A DNA stretch of 64,000 nt from Proteiniphilum saccharofermentans (GCF_900095135.1 NZ_LT605205.1:558001-622000); one strand, 5' to 3'; positions 9,501 to 17,889 are shown, counted from the first letter of the stretch. Notes: a model not told the origin generated them from the sequence alone. Made by a program: numbers and translations.

Positions 9501-9756
9501 CAAAGCCAATATATGAAAAAACGATGGTTGCTCCGGAAGGCGCAGACAAGGTGTAATTCCCGTCGATATCGGTAATGGTACCGTTAGTGGTACCCTTTTC
9601 TACCACATTCACTCCGATAAGAGGCAGGTTGTTTGCATCCTTAACCGTTCCTCTTAACGTCACGTTTTGCGAATACACCGTACACCAGAATAAAACGCAG
9701 GCTGCAAGTAGATTCACACGTAACATGTTTTTTGATGTCATTTGTTTTTCTGTCAT
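6502..9756 (-). CDS. SusC/RagA-family TonB-linked outer-membrane transporter
   Basis: A 1084-residue TonB-dependent channel partner of the SusD protein just downstream. After the signal peptide comes a carboxypeptidase-like regulatory domain (about residues 32-110, with GTTNGTITDIDGNYTL), the TonB-box-like EVVVVGYG, the plug domain (GTTSIGQGGSALVLVDGVEG, then SVLKDAASASIYGARAAFGV), and the 22-strand barrel ending in Phe (LGLSINF). It has no STN domain, so it is probably not a signalling transporter with a FecR/ECF pair. A second in-frame Met (residue 6) is an equally good start. The 241 bases upstream hold only AT-rich promoter-like DNA. Confidence 0.95.
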   Translation of the reverse strand: MTEKQMTSKNMLRVNLLAACVLFWCTVYSQNVTLRGTVKDANNLPLIGVNVVEKGTTNGTITDIDGNYTLSAPSGATIVFSYIGFATQEVQWDGQSVLNMVLQEDAELLDEVVVVGYGTSKKVNLTGAVEQVTSEVFENRPVNNMTQALVGVIPNLNIQLSDGKPTQSPSYNVRGTTSIGQGGSALVLVDGVEGDPRMLNPNDIESVSVLKDAASASIYGARAAFGVVLITTKSASKGRTSLNYTGNFTSKRPTTVPDNITDSYPWAKSFSDAWANWNDNGNTPTAINKTMSFSPAYLEEIKRRWEDPSLPRIEVNPVTGAYEYYYSTDWYKELYKDSFFAQDHNISMSGGNDLASFYLSGRYNGEDGLYKYNTDKYSMYNLRGRGNIQIFKWLNIDNNVEYSSMKYRQPVNVGEGSNIWRNMADEAHPLAPLTNPDGTLSFPAAYTLGDRYLGKNGADLHQNIIKNKTALEAVFLDKSLTLRADFTFQNTEYGHQQVRVQVPYSRYEGQTGYTGTNTNDLQERRSTTDYLATNVYANYIKSFEQKHNFEFLAGFNYEQSVYKNVTMTRNGIVYEDARDINLALGNNITTSGGYSKWRIAGSFFRINYNFMERYLLEVNGRYDGSSKFPSNQQWAFFPSISAGWRLSEESFWQVDPNAISNVKFRISYGSLGNGSISPYTFTENFGISQSGRILGDTRPQRTAQPGVIPNSLTWETATTGNIGLDINALNNRLSFTGDIYRRWTDDMYTVGPSVPAIFGTSVPKGNYGALETTGWEISLHWTDRFILGGKPFNYSVRATLADSKSVITDYYNPDKNLTDYYIGQTIGEIWGYRVEGLFQSEEEIANSPSQSNILAHNTRRNYVGDLKFRNLNGDDEIYHGLNRADDSGDKTIIGNNSARYVYGFNLGADWNRFFLTAFFQGVGKQQWYPSREARFWGQYNRPYNAYPRWQEDQQFRPELQNFDAYLPLISGYTAQNANGQLALPNDRYLQNVAYIRLKNLHFGYTLPTGISSKIQANDIKIYLSGENLWTWSPLYKITRDTDVTNIWGAGTQLTGLNSDDRRTDGDGYNYPTLQSISLGLSINF

Positions 9757-9997
9757 GTTGAATAAACTTTTAATAAAATAACTGATTATTGAAATTCGAC
9801 CGCAAAGAAAGGCTAATAATGTTAAGGACCCGTGAAGAGAAAATGAAGAATAAGTTACTTAACATTCCATTTCTGGAGCGGGATCGAGTGTTTTTTTTGA
9901 TAAAATTAATCCGTATGTTTTCAATCTCATTGAATTAGATTTTATTATCAATAGAGTATTATTCCATTCGTTTAGATTTTTCTTTGTTGTATTGTTA

Positions 9998-10189
9998 TCA
10001 GGTCTCCGTTTTTTCTCCATATTTTGCCGCAGCTGCCTTTACGATCTTTATATAGGTTATCCCTTTTTGGGAACGCAAGGCGCGGCTGACGGTATTCGGA
10101 TGGATGCCCAGCGTCAGGGCGACTTCTTTTTTCCAGCCGTGCGGCAAAAGCAGGGGTAATTTAGGCGGCGGTAATTTTTTTGCTTCCAT
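9998..10189 (-). CDS. Short helix-turn-helix DNA-binding protein
   Basis: I place the start at 10189, giving 63 residues, because the promoter at 10248-10279 (minus strand) would start transcription near 10240 and exclude the longer 100-codon frame. The protein is almost only an HTH: GWKKEVALTLGIHPNTVSRALR with the recognition helix NTVSRALR, followed by a short basic helix. It resembles phage or plasmid Cro-like repressors of Bacteroidota. It diverges from another HTH gene across 109 bases that contain overlapping promoters and a small palindrome, an arrangement typical of a repressor pair. The proline- and lysine-rich N-terminus (MEAKKLPPPKLPLLL) is unusual. Confidence 0.7.
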   Translation of the reverse strand: MEAKKLPPPKLPLLLPHGWKKEVALTLGIHPNTVSRALRSQKGITYIKIVKAAAAKYGEKTET

Positions 10190-10215
10190 ATTCTTAGATT
10201 TTTTACAATTATATC

Positions 10216-10279
10216 TACCTTTGAAGACGTGGTGAGTATTCACACTGCAAAGATAAAGATAATTATCTATATTGTCCAA
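10216..10279. promoter_or_regulatory. Divergent promoter region with operator-like palindrome
   Basis: On the minus strand CAA at 10277-10279 (TTG) and CAAAGATA at 10248-10255 (TATCTTTG) have a 21-base spacer and would drive the 9998-10189 gene. On the plus strand TACCTTTG at 10216-10223 could drive the 10299 gene. Between the two boxes GTGAGTATTCAC (10232-10243) is an imperfect 12-base palindrome placed where a repressor could block both promoters. Confidence 0.6.
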
Positions 10280-10298
10280 ATTTTTAAAGATAAAAATC

Positions 10299-10715
10299 AT
10301 GACCGATAAGCAAAAAATATTGGAATACCTTAAATATAAAGGAATTAGTAAAAATAAATTTTACCTGAAAACAGGTTTGTCGGTAGGTTTTTTAGACAGT
10401 GGAAAGAGCTTGGGTGTGGATAAACTGAGAGAGATATTAGATATTTATCATGATTTGAATCCGGCTTGGTTTCTCCCGGGGGACGCTCCTATGCTTATAT
10501 CTGATAATGAGTTGAATGAAAAAGAGGAACAATATATCCGACCAATAGATATATCCGATTTGATAAGAAAAATAGAGGAGTTATCCGTTCAATTGGGTGC
10601 CCAAATCAATGAAAACAAACATCTCCATGAAACCAACCAGCGCTTGCTTGCGCAAATCGATGATTTAAAAAAGAGCTGTTCTAATGATGTGCAGCATGGT
10701 ATTGAAGATAAATAA
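10299..10715 (+). CDS. Phage-repressor-like regulator with coiled-coil tail
   Basis: 138 residues from the ATG at 10299; nine upstream in-frame codons overlap the divergent promoter and are not used. The first 65 residues look like the N-terminal HTH domain of Bacteroidota phage-type repressors (KQKILEYLKYKGISKNKF, then GVDKLREILDIYHDLNPAWFL, with the conserved Trp-Phe-Leu-Pro-Gly ending). The second half is a predicted coiled coil (ISDLIRKIEELSVQLGAQI), likely for dimerisation. There is no peptidase domain of the LexA/CI type. It is divergent from the short HTH gene and may control it. Confidence 0.72.
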   Translation: MTDKQKILEYLKYKGISKNKFYLKTGLSVGFLDSGKSLGVDKLREILDIYHDLNPAWFLPGDAPMLISDNELNEKEEQYIRPIDISDLIRKIEELSVQLGAQINENKHLHETNQRLLAQIDDLKKSCSNDVQHGIEDK

Positions 10716-10761
10716 TTCTGCCCAGTGGTATAGTGGTTGAAGTCCTATTTGTCCACTGAAG

Positions 10762-12117
10762 TCAGACTGTTTTTTGTACTTCTTTCAATATTTCTTTGAG
10801 TACGCCGATATAATAAAACGGCAGGTTGACCAGTTTGAATTTTTTCCCCTTTTGTGTCGTGACTTTGTCAATTGAAAACGGCTGTGACCAAATCCTTACT
10901 GCAATATCGTGCGGCGCTTCTTCCATAAACAAATGTAAGGACCGGAGTTTAGCATTATGTCCTGATTTTACTTCTATGGGGATAACCTGACTGTCATATT
11001 GCAATACAAAATCCACTTCCGCATCGGAGTCTTTTTTGTTTCGTACCCAAAAGTTCCGTTGATTCGAAACGCGGTTATCTAAAGCAAGTAGTTCCTGCGC
11101 CACAATTTGTTCGGCAATTTTTCCCCGCCACGCGTCTAAAATGTCGGTTGCCCCAAACACTTCTTTTTGCACATTTGCAGCATAATTTACCAGACCGCAA
11201 TCGAGCCAGAATAATTTCGGCGAGCGTTTCAAATTTTTTGTTATGGGGACAACCGTATCGGTTGTCGGATGGCAAAGTTCCAGGACAAAGGTTTTTTCCA
11301 ATGTGCGAAACGCTTCTCCCATTTCACGTGCCTTATACGAGGATCCGGCAAAACCTCCTAAAGTAATGCGTTCTGCGGTAAATTTCCATCCCGCTTGTAA
11401 AATGTGGCGGACAGTTTGACTCATTGTATCGTTTCGGGCATATTTTTCAACATCATCACGATAACTTGTCAGTAAACTTTCATAAATGCTGTTCAGGCCA
11501 ACAAAATTCTTGTTTGCGGCATAGTCTGCAATTACTTCAGGCATGCCGCCGATAAGTGTGAAAGTGTTGAACAAATTTATTGTTTTAGCATGTAATGCTT
11601 CGGGTATTTGACCGTCAGGCAAGGCTTTTTCAAGTTGCGTTTCGCCGATAGCCCTCAGAAATTCGTTGAAAACGCAGGGGCGGACAGCCAAATATTCTAC
11701 CCGTCCGACAGGAAAAGATGCTTTTTTGTTCAACATCGTTTCCAATAGTGAACCCGCTGCTATCACATATAAATCAGGTATTTTTGCCTCATAAAAATAA
11801 CGGAGTTTAGTGATGGCCCTGTTTGAATTTTGAATTTCGTCAATAAACAGAAGCGTTTTGCCCGGTTTGTTTTCCTTGTTGCAAAAAAGGAAAATTTCAG
11901 CCATAAGATTGTCAATTTCCTGTTCTTTTTCGAACAAAGCCATTGTGCTCGGATTTTTTTCAAAATTCAAATACAGGTAATTTGTGAAATTCTTCGAAAA
12001 ACAGTCCACAAGCGTAGTTTTGCCAACTTGACGAGATCCTCTTAATATCAATGGTTTGTGGTTCGATTTTGCAGCCCATTTCTCTAATTCTGCAATAATA
12101 TTTCGTTCAAACATAGC
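10762..12117 (-). CDS. AAA-type ATPase with DUF4143 domain
   Basis: 451 residues from Met at 12117 (FERNIIAELEKW is the usual start of this family). The longer open frame back to 12267 reads through DNA repeats and is rejected. It has a P-loop (GSRQVGKTTL), Walker B (TLLFIDEIQNS) and sensor-like AAGSLLETML, a central helical region, and the C-terminal DUF4143 region with the nuclease-like pattern DAEVDFVLQYDSQVIPIEVKSG. Such ATPases are common and mobile in anaerobic Bacteroidota, and their cellular role is unknown; the C-terminal D-x-D/E-x-K pattern suggests a restriction-endonuclease-like fold. It is a single gene between unrelated neighbours. Three 33-bp repeats lie directly upstream. Confidence 0.88.
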   Translation of the reverse strand, partial: AMFERNIIAELEKWAAKSNHKPLILRGSRQVGKTTLVDCFSKNFTNYLYLNFEKNPSTMALFEKEQEIDNLMAEIFLFCNKENKPGKTLLFIDEIQNSNRAITKLRYFYEAKIPDLYVIAAGSLLETMLNKKASFPVGRVEYLAVRPCVFNEFLRAIGETQLEKALPDGQIPEALHAKTINLFNTFTLIGGMPEVIADYAANKNFVGLNSIYESLLTSYRDDVEKYARNDTMSQTVRHILQAGWKFTAERITLGGFAGSSYKAREMGEAFRTLEKTFVLELCHPTTDTVVPITKNLKRSPKLFWLDCGLVNYAANVQKEVFGATDILDAWRGKIAEQIVAQELLALDNRVSNQRNFWVRNKKDSDAEVDFVLQYDSQVIPIEVKSGHNAKLRSLHLFMEEAPHDIAVRIWSQPFSIDKVTTQKGKKFKLVNLPFYYIGVLKEILKEVQKTV

Positions 12118-12146
12118 TTCAATATTTCTGCAAATATAATATTTTG

Positions 12147-12233
12147 TGTCAAATCGGGGGTAGAAAATGGTAATATTTGTATCAAATCGGGGGTGTAAAT
12201 TGTTGAATTTTGTATCAAATCGGGGGTGTAAAT
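12147..12233. repeat. Three direct repeats at an exact 33-bp period upstream of the ATPase
   Basis: The core TCAAATCGGGGGT (minus strand ACCCCCGATTTGA) occurs three times, with AAATCGGGGG starting at 12151, 12184 and 12217. The longer unit is TGTATCAAATCGGGGGTGTAAAT, with the first copy slightly diverged. They lie 30-115 bases upstream of the ATPase start and also between it and the divergent ileS promoter. Because 33 is a multiple of three they translate in frame as HPRFDT repeats, which produced a spurious N-terminal extension. Confidence 0.85.
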
Positions 12234-12267
12234 TGCAGAAATAAGTTTTTTTTGTACCGGGTTTCAA

Positions 12268-12297
12268 TTGCCGTTTCTCAATTTATTGTTACCTTTG
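12268..12297 (+). promoter_or_regulatory. ileS promoter
   Basis: TTG (12268-12270) and TACCTTTG (12290-12297) with a 19-base spacer fit the Bacteroidota consensus and lie 36 bases before the ileS ATG. Confidence 0.75.
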
Positions 12298-12333
12298 CAC
12301 CTTAATTTTTGTGTGGTATAAATTTCATTGACA

Positions 12334-15300
12334 ATGAATAAGAAATTTCCGGAATACAGCCATTTAGACCTCTCGGCAATAAACAGGGAGATGTTGAAAG
12401 CCTGGGATGAAAAAGAGGTTTTCAGGAAAAGTCTGGAGACGCGGGAGGGACATACGCCGTTTGTATTTTACGAAGGGCCGCCCTCGGCTAACGGGATGCC
12501 GGGCATCCATCATGTGATTGCACGTTCCATTAAAGATATTTTCTGTCGTTATAAAACCATGAAAGGTTTTCTGGTCAACCGGAAAGCAGGGTGGGATACG
12601 CACGGGTTACCCGTGGAATTAGGTGTGGAGAAATCGCTGGGAATTACCAAGGAGGATATCGGTAAAAAAATATCGGTCGAAGAGTACAATGCGGCGTGCC
12701 GTACCGAAGTAATGAAATATACCCGGGAGTGGGAAGACCTTACCCGGAAGATGGGATACTGGGTGGATATGAACGATCCCTATATCACTTATGACAACCG
12801 TTATATCGAAACCCTGTGGTATCTCCTGAAAGATTTATACGAAAAAGGATATCTCTATAAGGGATACACCATACAACCATACTCGCCCGCGGCCGGTACA
12901 GGCCTCAGTACACATGAACTGAATCAGCCGGGGTGTTACCGCGATGTAAAAGATACGACCTGTACGGCTCAGTTCTTAATAAAGAATCCGCTGCCGGAGT
13001 GGACTGAATTCGGGGAGCCGTTCTTCCTGGCATGGACCACTACGCCCTGGACTCTGCCCTCCAACGTACTGCTCGCTGTAGGACCCAAGATCGATTATGT
13101 AGCGGTGCAGACCTATAATCCTTACAGCGGCAGGCCGATGACTGCCGTGCTGGCTAAAAACCTGCTGAATACCTATTTCCCCGCGAAAAACGCTGAACTT
13201 TCGTGGGATGATTATAAGCTGGGCGACAAGAATATTCCTTTCCGTGTAATTGATAAGGAGTGGAAAGGCGCTGAACTGGCCGGTATAGCTTATGAACAGC
13301 TTATTCCCTGGGTGAAAGTGTCGGACAACGGTTTGAAAGTGGTGACGGGTGATTTCGTAACCACGGAAGACGGTACAGGTATCGTACATATAGCCCCTAC
13401 TTTTGGTGCGGACGACGCGAAAGTAGGAAAGGAGAATGATGTGCCCGGATTAACCCTTACCGACAAAGAAGGGAATCTTCGCCCCATGGTTGACCTCACC
13501 GGGAAATATTTCCGTATTGAAGACCTCGATCCCGGATTTGTGCGGCATAATGTAAATACAGAACTATACGGTGAATATGCCGGCCGGTATGTGAAAAATG
13601 CCTATGACGATTCGCTTACCGATGAGGATGCTACGCTCGATGTGGATCTCTCGGTCATGTTGAAACAGCAGAACCGCGCATTCCGTATAGAAAAACAGGT
13701 GCACAACTACCCGCACTGCTGGCGGACCGATAAACCGGTATTGTATTATCCGCTGGATAGCTGGTTTATCCGTACGACGGCATGTCGCGATAAGATGATA
13801 GAACTTAATAACACCATCAACTGGAAGCCGCAATCTACCGGTACCGGACGTTTCGGGAAATGGCTCGAGAACCTGCAGGACTGGAATCTGAGCCGCAGCC
13901 GCTATTGGGGTACGCCCCTTCCGGTATGGCGCACCGAGGATGGTAAAGAGGAGAAATGCATCGGTTCCGTAAAGGAATTGTTTGGAGAGATACGCAAGGC
14001 AATGGATGCCGGTGTGATGAAAGAGTTGCCTTGGAGTGGCCTGAATCTGGAAGAAGGCCAGGGGGCGGACTATGATAAGATAGATTTGCATCGTCCCTAT
14101 GTGGATGATATCGTGCTGTTGTCCGATAGCGGCAAACCGATGAAGCGTGAGACGGACCTGATCGACGTATGGTTCGACAGTGGTGCCATGCCTTTTGCGC
14201 AGGTATTTTATCCCCATATTGCAGAAGATGATTTTCAAAAAATATTTCCTGCCGATTTTATTGCGGAGGGAGTAGACCAGACACGCGGATGGTTCTATAC
14301 CCTGCACGCCATCGCTTCAATGGTAAAAGGAAGCGTAGCTTTTAAAAATGTGGTGTCCAACGGGTTGGTGCTCGATAAGAACGGCAATAAAATGTCGAAG
14401 CGGCTGGGTAACGCGGTAGATCCGTTTGAAACGATAGAACGGCATGGTTCCGACCCGTTACGCTGGTATATGATCACCAATGCTGCTCCATGGGAGAATC
14501 TGAAATTCGATATAGAAGGAGTGGAAGAGGCACGTCGTAAATTTTTCGGGACACTCTATAACACTTATTCATTCTTTGTATTATATGCCAACGTGGATGA
14601 TTTCCACGATCAATATCAGCGGATCGCCCTCGATGAACGGCCCGAAATCGACCGTTGGATTTTGTCGATGTTACATTCGCTGATAAAAGAGGTCGATCAA
14701 AGTTATGAGGCATACGAACCCACCAAAGCGGGACGTGCTATTGCAGATTTCGTGAACGATCATCTCAGCAACTGGTATGTACGCCTCAATCGTAAACGTT
14801 TCTGGGGAGGAGAGATGACCGATGATAAGTTGTCGGCCTACCAGACGCTGTACCAATGTCTGGTGACCGTGGCAAAGCTGATGGCACCTATCGCTCCCTT
14901 TTATGCTGACCGGCTCTATCTCGATCTGACTTCAGCAACAGATAGTGAGCAGTTTGAATCGGTACATCTGGCTGATTTTCCATTGTGGGACGATTCGCTT
15001 ATCGATAAGCAACTCGAAGAACAGATGTATCTTGCCCAGACTGCTTCGTCCATTGTACTCTCGTTACGCCGTAAGGTGAATATCAAGGTGCGCCAGCCGC
15101 TCTCCAAGATTATGATCCCCGTCGTAGATGAGCAGCAGAAAAGAAATATCCAGGCTGTAGAGTCGTTGATCCTCAGTGAGGTGAATGTGAAAGAGTTGCA
15201 GTTTGTCGATACGGCAAGCGAGATATTAGTGAAACGGGTGAAGCCCGATTTCAAGAAACTGGGCCCACGCTACGGGAAAATAATGAAGCAGCTTGCCCCG

Positions 15301-15750
15301 AGAATACAGGGCATGACACCCCAAGAGATCCAGGAACTGGAAAAGAACGGTCGCTTCGGTTTAACTATAGAAGGACAGGAAGCGTTGGTGACACTCGATG
15401 ATGTGGAGATCATCTCAGAAGATATCCCGGGATGGCTGGTGGCTAACGAAGGATGGCTGATGGTGGCACTGGATGTCACCCTTACGGCTGAACTCAAAGA
15501 AGAGGGGATCGCCCGCGAATTGGTGAACAGGATACAAAACCTGCGCAAAGCGAAGGAATTCGAAATTACTGATAGGATCAATGTCAGGATTTCGTCCAAT
15601 CCTGCTTTTGATGATGCTGTTACCCATAATGCCGCTTATATTAAAAATCAGGTGCTGGCCGATGAGATCATCATGGTGAGCGGACCGCTTGAAGATGTGA
15701 TAGAGATTGATGATGAAACGCTCACTATCAGCATTGTAAGAAACAGTTGA
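12334..15750 (+). CDS. ileS: Isoleucyl-tRNA synthetase
   Basis: 1138 residues from the ATG at 12334; a TTG two codons upstream is unlikely to be used. It charges tRNA-Ile with isoleucine in the cytosol. The class I signatures are visible: a HIGH variant (GMPGIHH, about residue 55) and KMSKR (about residue 687). The editing domain lies between them (AWTTTPWTLPSN, and the GTGIVHIAPTFGADD block). The C-terminal anticodon-binding region contains FVNDHLSNWYVRLNRKRFW. The length fits the long eukaryote-like IleS type found in many Bacteroidota, which lacks the short zinc-finger tail. It heads a run of rightward genes (dksA-like, lspA, DUF4296), with separate spacing of 50-100 bases. Confidence 0.97.
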   Translation: MNKKFPEYSHLDLSAINREMLKAWDEKEVFRKSLETREGHTPFVFYEGPPSANGMPGIHHVIARSIKDIFCRYKTMKGFLVNRKAGWDTHGLPVELGVEKSLGITKEDIGKKISVEEYNAACRTEVMKYTREWEDLTRKMGYWVDMNDPYITYDNRYIETLWYLLKDLYEKGYLYKGYTIQPYSPAAGTGLSTHELNQPGCYRDVKDTTCTAQFLIKNPLPEWTEFGEPFFLAWTTTPWTLPSNVLLAVGPKIDYVAVQTYNPYSGRPMTAVLAKNLLNTYFPAKNAELSWDDYKLGDKNIPFRVIDKEWKGAELAGIAYEQLIPWVKVSDNGLKVVTGDFVTTEDGTGIVHIAPTFGADDAKVGKENDVPGLTLTDKEGNLRPMVDLTGKYFRIEDLDPGFVRHNVNTELYGEYAGRYVKNAYDDSLTDEDATLDVDLSVMLKQQNRAFRIEKQVHNYPHCWRTDKPVLYYPLDSWFIRTTACRDKMIELNNTINWKPQSTGTGRFGKWLENLQDWNLSRSRYWGTPLPVWRTEDGKEEKCIGSVKELFGEIRKAMDAGVMKELPWSGLNLEEGQGADYDKIDLHRPYVDDIVLLSDSGKPMKRETDLIDVWFDSGAMPFAQVFYPHIAEDDFQKIFPADFIAEGVDQTRGWFYTLHAIASMVKGSVAFKNVVSNGLVLDKNGNKMSKRLGNAVDPFETIERHGSDPLRWYMITNAAPWENLKFDIEGVEEARRKFFGTLYNTYSFFVLYANVDDFHDQYQRIALDERPEIDRWILSMLHSLIKEVDQSYEAYEPTKAGRAIADFVNDHLSNWYVRLNRKRFWGGEMTDDKLSAYQTLYQCLVTVAKLMAPIAPFYADRLYLDLTSATDSEQFESVHLADFPLWDDSLIDKQLEEQMYLAQTASSIVLSLRRKVNIKVRQPLSKIMIPVVDEQQKRNIQAVESLILSEVNVKELQFVDTASEILVKRVKPDFKKLGPRYGKIMKQLAPRIQGMTPQEIQELEKNGRFGLTIEGQEALVTLDDVEIISEDIPGWLVANEGWLMVALDVTLTAELKEEGIARELVNRIQNLRKAKEFEITDRINVRISSNPAFDDAVTHNAAYIKNQVLADEIIMVSGPLEDVIEIDDETLTISIVRNS

Positions 15751-15800
15751 GAATTATGTGATTTATGCCTATATTTGCAAAAAATAAATAATGAACTATT

Positions 15801-16181
15801 ATGAGCGAAAAGACGAGATATTCAGACGAGGAATTGGAAGAATTCCGTGCTATCATTAATGAGAAATTGCAGATAGCCAAACAGGAGTATGAAAATTACC
15901 GTGCTGCCGTCACCAATGCCGACGGAAACGATACGGTGGATACTTCCCCTACCTATAAAGTGTTGGAAGAAGGTGCGTCTACCCTCTCCAAAGAAGAAGC
16001 GGGAAGGCTGGCACAACGTCAGATGAAGTTTATCCAGAATCTTCAGGCTGCCATGGTACGCATTGAGAACGGAACTTATGGCATATGTCGTGAAACCGGC
16101 AAGCTGATCCCGAAAGAACGTCTTCGTGCCGTACCCCATGCCACATTGAGTATTGAAGCTAAATCGCAAAAGAAGAAATAA
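15801..16181 (+). CDS. DksA/TraR-family RNA polymerase-binding regulator
   Basis: 126 residues. The family binds in the secondary channel of RNA polymerase and modulates transcription with ppGpp. The N-terminal half is a coiled coil (YSDEELEEFRAIINEKLQIA), then the conserved DTSPTYKVLEEGA segment, and a C-terminal globular part with IENGTYGICRETGKLIPKER. Classical DksA carries four zinc cysteines there; this protein keeps only one (YGIC), which I recall as normal for the Bacteroidota branch, where the fold is retained without zinc. It lies between ileS and lspA, the usual order in this phylum. Confidence 0.9.
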   Translation: MSEKTRYSDEELEEFRAIINEKLQIAKQEYENYRAAVTNADGNDTVDTSPTYKVLEEGASTLSKEEAGRLAQRQMKFIQNLQAAMVRIENGTYGICRETGKLIPKERLRAVPHATLSIEAKSQKKK

Positions 16182-16279
16182 TCACTTTCCCGATGAAGAT
16201 GTGGGCGGTACTTGTGAAAGTAGGAAGAAGGGTGAAGCTCTTCTCAGGCTTTCTGTGCCCGTAAAACAAAGAAAAGCGC

Positions 16280-16957
16280 ATGAAGAATAGTATACGAAAT
16301 AGATGGATTGCCATTGCCGTTGTTGTGGCGGTGCTCCTTGTCGATCAACTTTCTAAAATATGGGTGAAAACACATATGGGTCTGTATGATGCCATTGATG
16401 TTTTCGACTGGTTTAAGATCTATTTTGTAGAGAATAACGGGATGGCATTCGGTATTGAGGCGGGAGGAAAATTGTTTCTCTCGCTTTTCCGTATCATTGC
16501 CGTGGTTTTTATTGTCATTTATTTGTCGCGGCTGATAAAGCAGAATTACGGAGCCGGATTTATTGCCTGTGTGGCGCTGATCCTTGCCGGAGCTTCGGGA
16601 AATATTATTGATAGTATCTTTTATGGTGTTATCTTTGAAGCCAGTTATCCGGGACATGTCGCCTCCTTTGTTCCCTGGGGAGAAGGATACGCTTCACTGT
16701 TGCACGGGAGAGTGGTAGACATGTTCTACTTTCCCTTGATCAGTGGTACATACCCCGATTGGATCCCTTTTCTGGGGGGAGAGGAATTCCTTTTCTTCCG
16801 GTTCATATTTAATATTGCCGATTCGGCTATTACTGTGGGGGTTATCCTGATACTACTTTTTTACAGAAGAACATTATCCTATTCATTGCTCTCGAAAGTT
16901 GAGCGTGAAAAACTGGAAAACGAGAAACAAGATCAGCAAATCAGAAGTGAAGAGTAA
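16280..16957 (+). CDS. lspA: Lipoprotein signal peptidase II
   Basis: 225 residues with four membrane helices. LspA is the inner-membrane aspartyl protease that cleaves prolipoproteins before the lipidated cysteine. Visible family marks are VAVLLVDQLSKIWV in helix 1, VENNGMAFG, the first catalytic Asp region GASGNIIDSIFYG, VVDMFYFPL, and the second catalytic Asp in FNIADSAITVG. At 225 residues it is longer than the roughly 165 of the E. coli enzyme, from an extra loop between helices 3 and 4 that is usual in Bacteroidota. Its 3' end overlaps the next gene, suggesting coupled expression. It would process the many lipoproteins encoded in this window. Confidence 0.95.
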   Translation: MKNSIRNRWIAIAVVVAVLLVDQLSKIWVKTHMGLYDAIDVFDWFKIYFVENNGMAFGIEAGGKLFLSLFRIIAVVFIVIYLSRLIKQNYGAGFIACVALILAGASGNIIDSIFYGVIFEASYPGHVASFVPWGEGYASLLHGRVVDMFYFPLISGTYPDWIPFLGGEEFLFFRFIFNIADSAITVGVILILLFYRRTLSYSLLSKVEREKLENEKQDQQIRSEE

Positions 16958-17822
16958 AAAGAGTGTTGCATATTTTTTTCTGTTCATTCTGTTAGGTGGA
17001 CTGGCCTATTCCTGTCAGAATCGCCCCAAGGAGGTGTTGAACAGGAAGCAGATGGAGCGGCTGATGTATGACGTGTATATCGCCGAGGCAACTATGGAAA
17101 ACGACTACCAGAATTTCAACACTCCCGAAAAGAAAGAAGCATATATCAATAAGGTATTCCAGGCACATAGGACTACCCAGGCACAATGGGATACCTCATT
17201 ATCGTGGTATTCCGATAGGATTGATCTTTATCTGAAAATGAACGATTCAGTAAAGGCCCGTTTGCAGCGGAACCGGCAGCAGATTGATGCTATGGTGGCA
17301 CAACAGAATCAGGGGCAGCAGGTCGATCCCGCACTACTGCCACCCTCTTACCTGCCTCCTGTTTATATATTCTCGATGCCCGACACAAAAAGAGGATTCA
17401 GGTTTCATTTCGACTCCTCTGAAATTTCCTCAAGAGTTGCCGGAGATGATTTTGTGTTTAGATTCAGTGCAGTCGGAATTTCACCAAACTTATCCCCTTC
17501 CCTTATATCATTGCTTACAATGGTTTATTCAGATACTACCATCTATCGGTTTCAGGAAATAAGGGAAAATAAAGTATATGAACTTTCCGGATCAAAATAT
17601 ATTCCGGGAGATACTATCACCGAAATAAGGGGTTTTGTACACCTGCAGGATCCGACGGGTTTAATGCCTCATATTCAGATATATGATGTATTTTTTGGAG
17701 GTAAACAATCCGCTTTTTTAGAAACAGATACTTTAACGGCAGGGTTGGATACTCTGGACGGAGAACCGTTAAATCCTGATTCTGCGAGGCTTCCAGTCCC
17801 GGATTCCATACAAGAGATATAA
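16899..17822 (+). CDS. DUF4296-family lipoprotein
   Basis: About 300 residues, overlapping lspA by some 59 bases. No ATG is available before the signal peptide; the start is a TTG (16899) or GTG (16905), so the exact first residue is uncertain. A hydrophobic segment ends in a lipobox with Cys (LLGGLAYSC), followed by the DUF4296 pattern (RKQMERLMYDVYIAEATM, then TTQAQWDTSLSWYSDRID), a helical region thought to lie in the periplasm. The second half is a beta-rich domain without a recognised family. The lspA-DUF4296 order is conserved in Bacteroidota. Function is unknown. Confidence 0.82.
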   Translation: MSVKNWKTRNKISKSEVKSKKSVAYFFLFILLGGLAYSCQNRPKEVLNRKQMERLMYDVYIAEATMENDYQNFNTPEKKEAYINKVFQAHRTTQAQWDTSLSWYSDRIDLYLKMNDSVKARLQRNRQQIDAMVAQQNQGQQVDPALLPPSYLPPVYIFSMPDTKRGFRFHFDSSEISSRVAGDDFVFRFSAVGISPNLSPSLISLLTMVYSDTTIYRFQEIRENKVYELSGSKYIPGDTITEIRGFVHLQDPTGLMPHIQIYDVFFGGKQSAFLETDTLTAGLDTLDGEPLNPDSARLPVPDSIQEI

Positions 17823-17881
17823 TATAATACCCTATAGAGAAAAGTAATATGTCATAATGATTTATATTTTAGATAAATTGC

Positions 17882-17889
17882 TATATTTG
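17882..17889 (+). promoter_or_regulatory. Promoter -7 box for ppdK
   Basis: TATATTTG fits TAnnTTTG and lies 62 bases before the ppdK ATG in AT-rich DNA; a well-spaced TTG is not evident. Confidence 0.5.

Noticed and set aside
10720-10775. tRNA-like piece (CCCAGTGGTATAGTGGTTGAAGTCC)
   Set aside because: Only the D-arm-like part fits; there is no anticodon, T arm or acceptor pairing. The CAGTGG/CCACTG stem is more likely the end of the upstream transcript.
12118-12267. N-terminal extension of the ATPase frame with HPRFDT repeats
   Set aside because: The extension is a translation of the three 33-bp DNA repeats; the family normally starts at FERNII, and the repeat DNA fits a regulatory region better.
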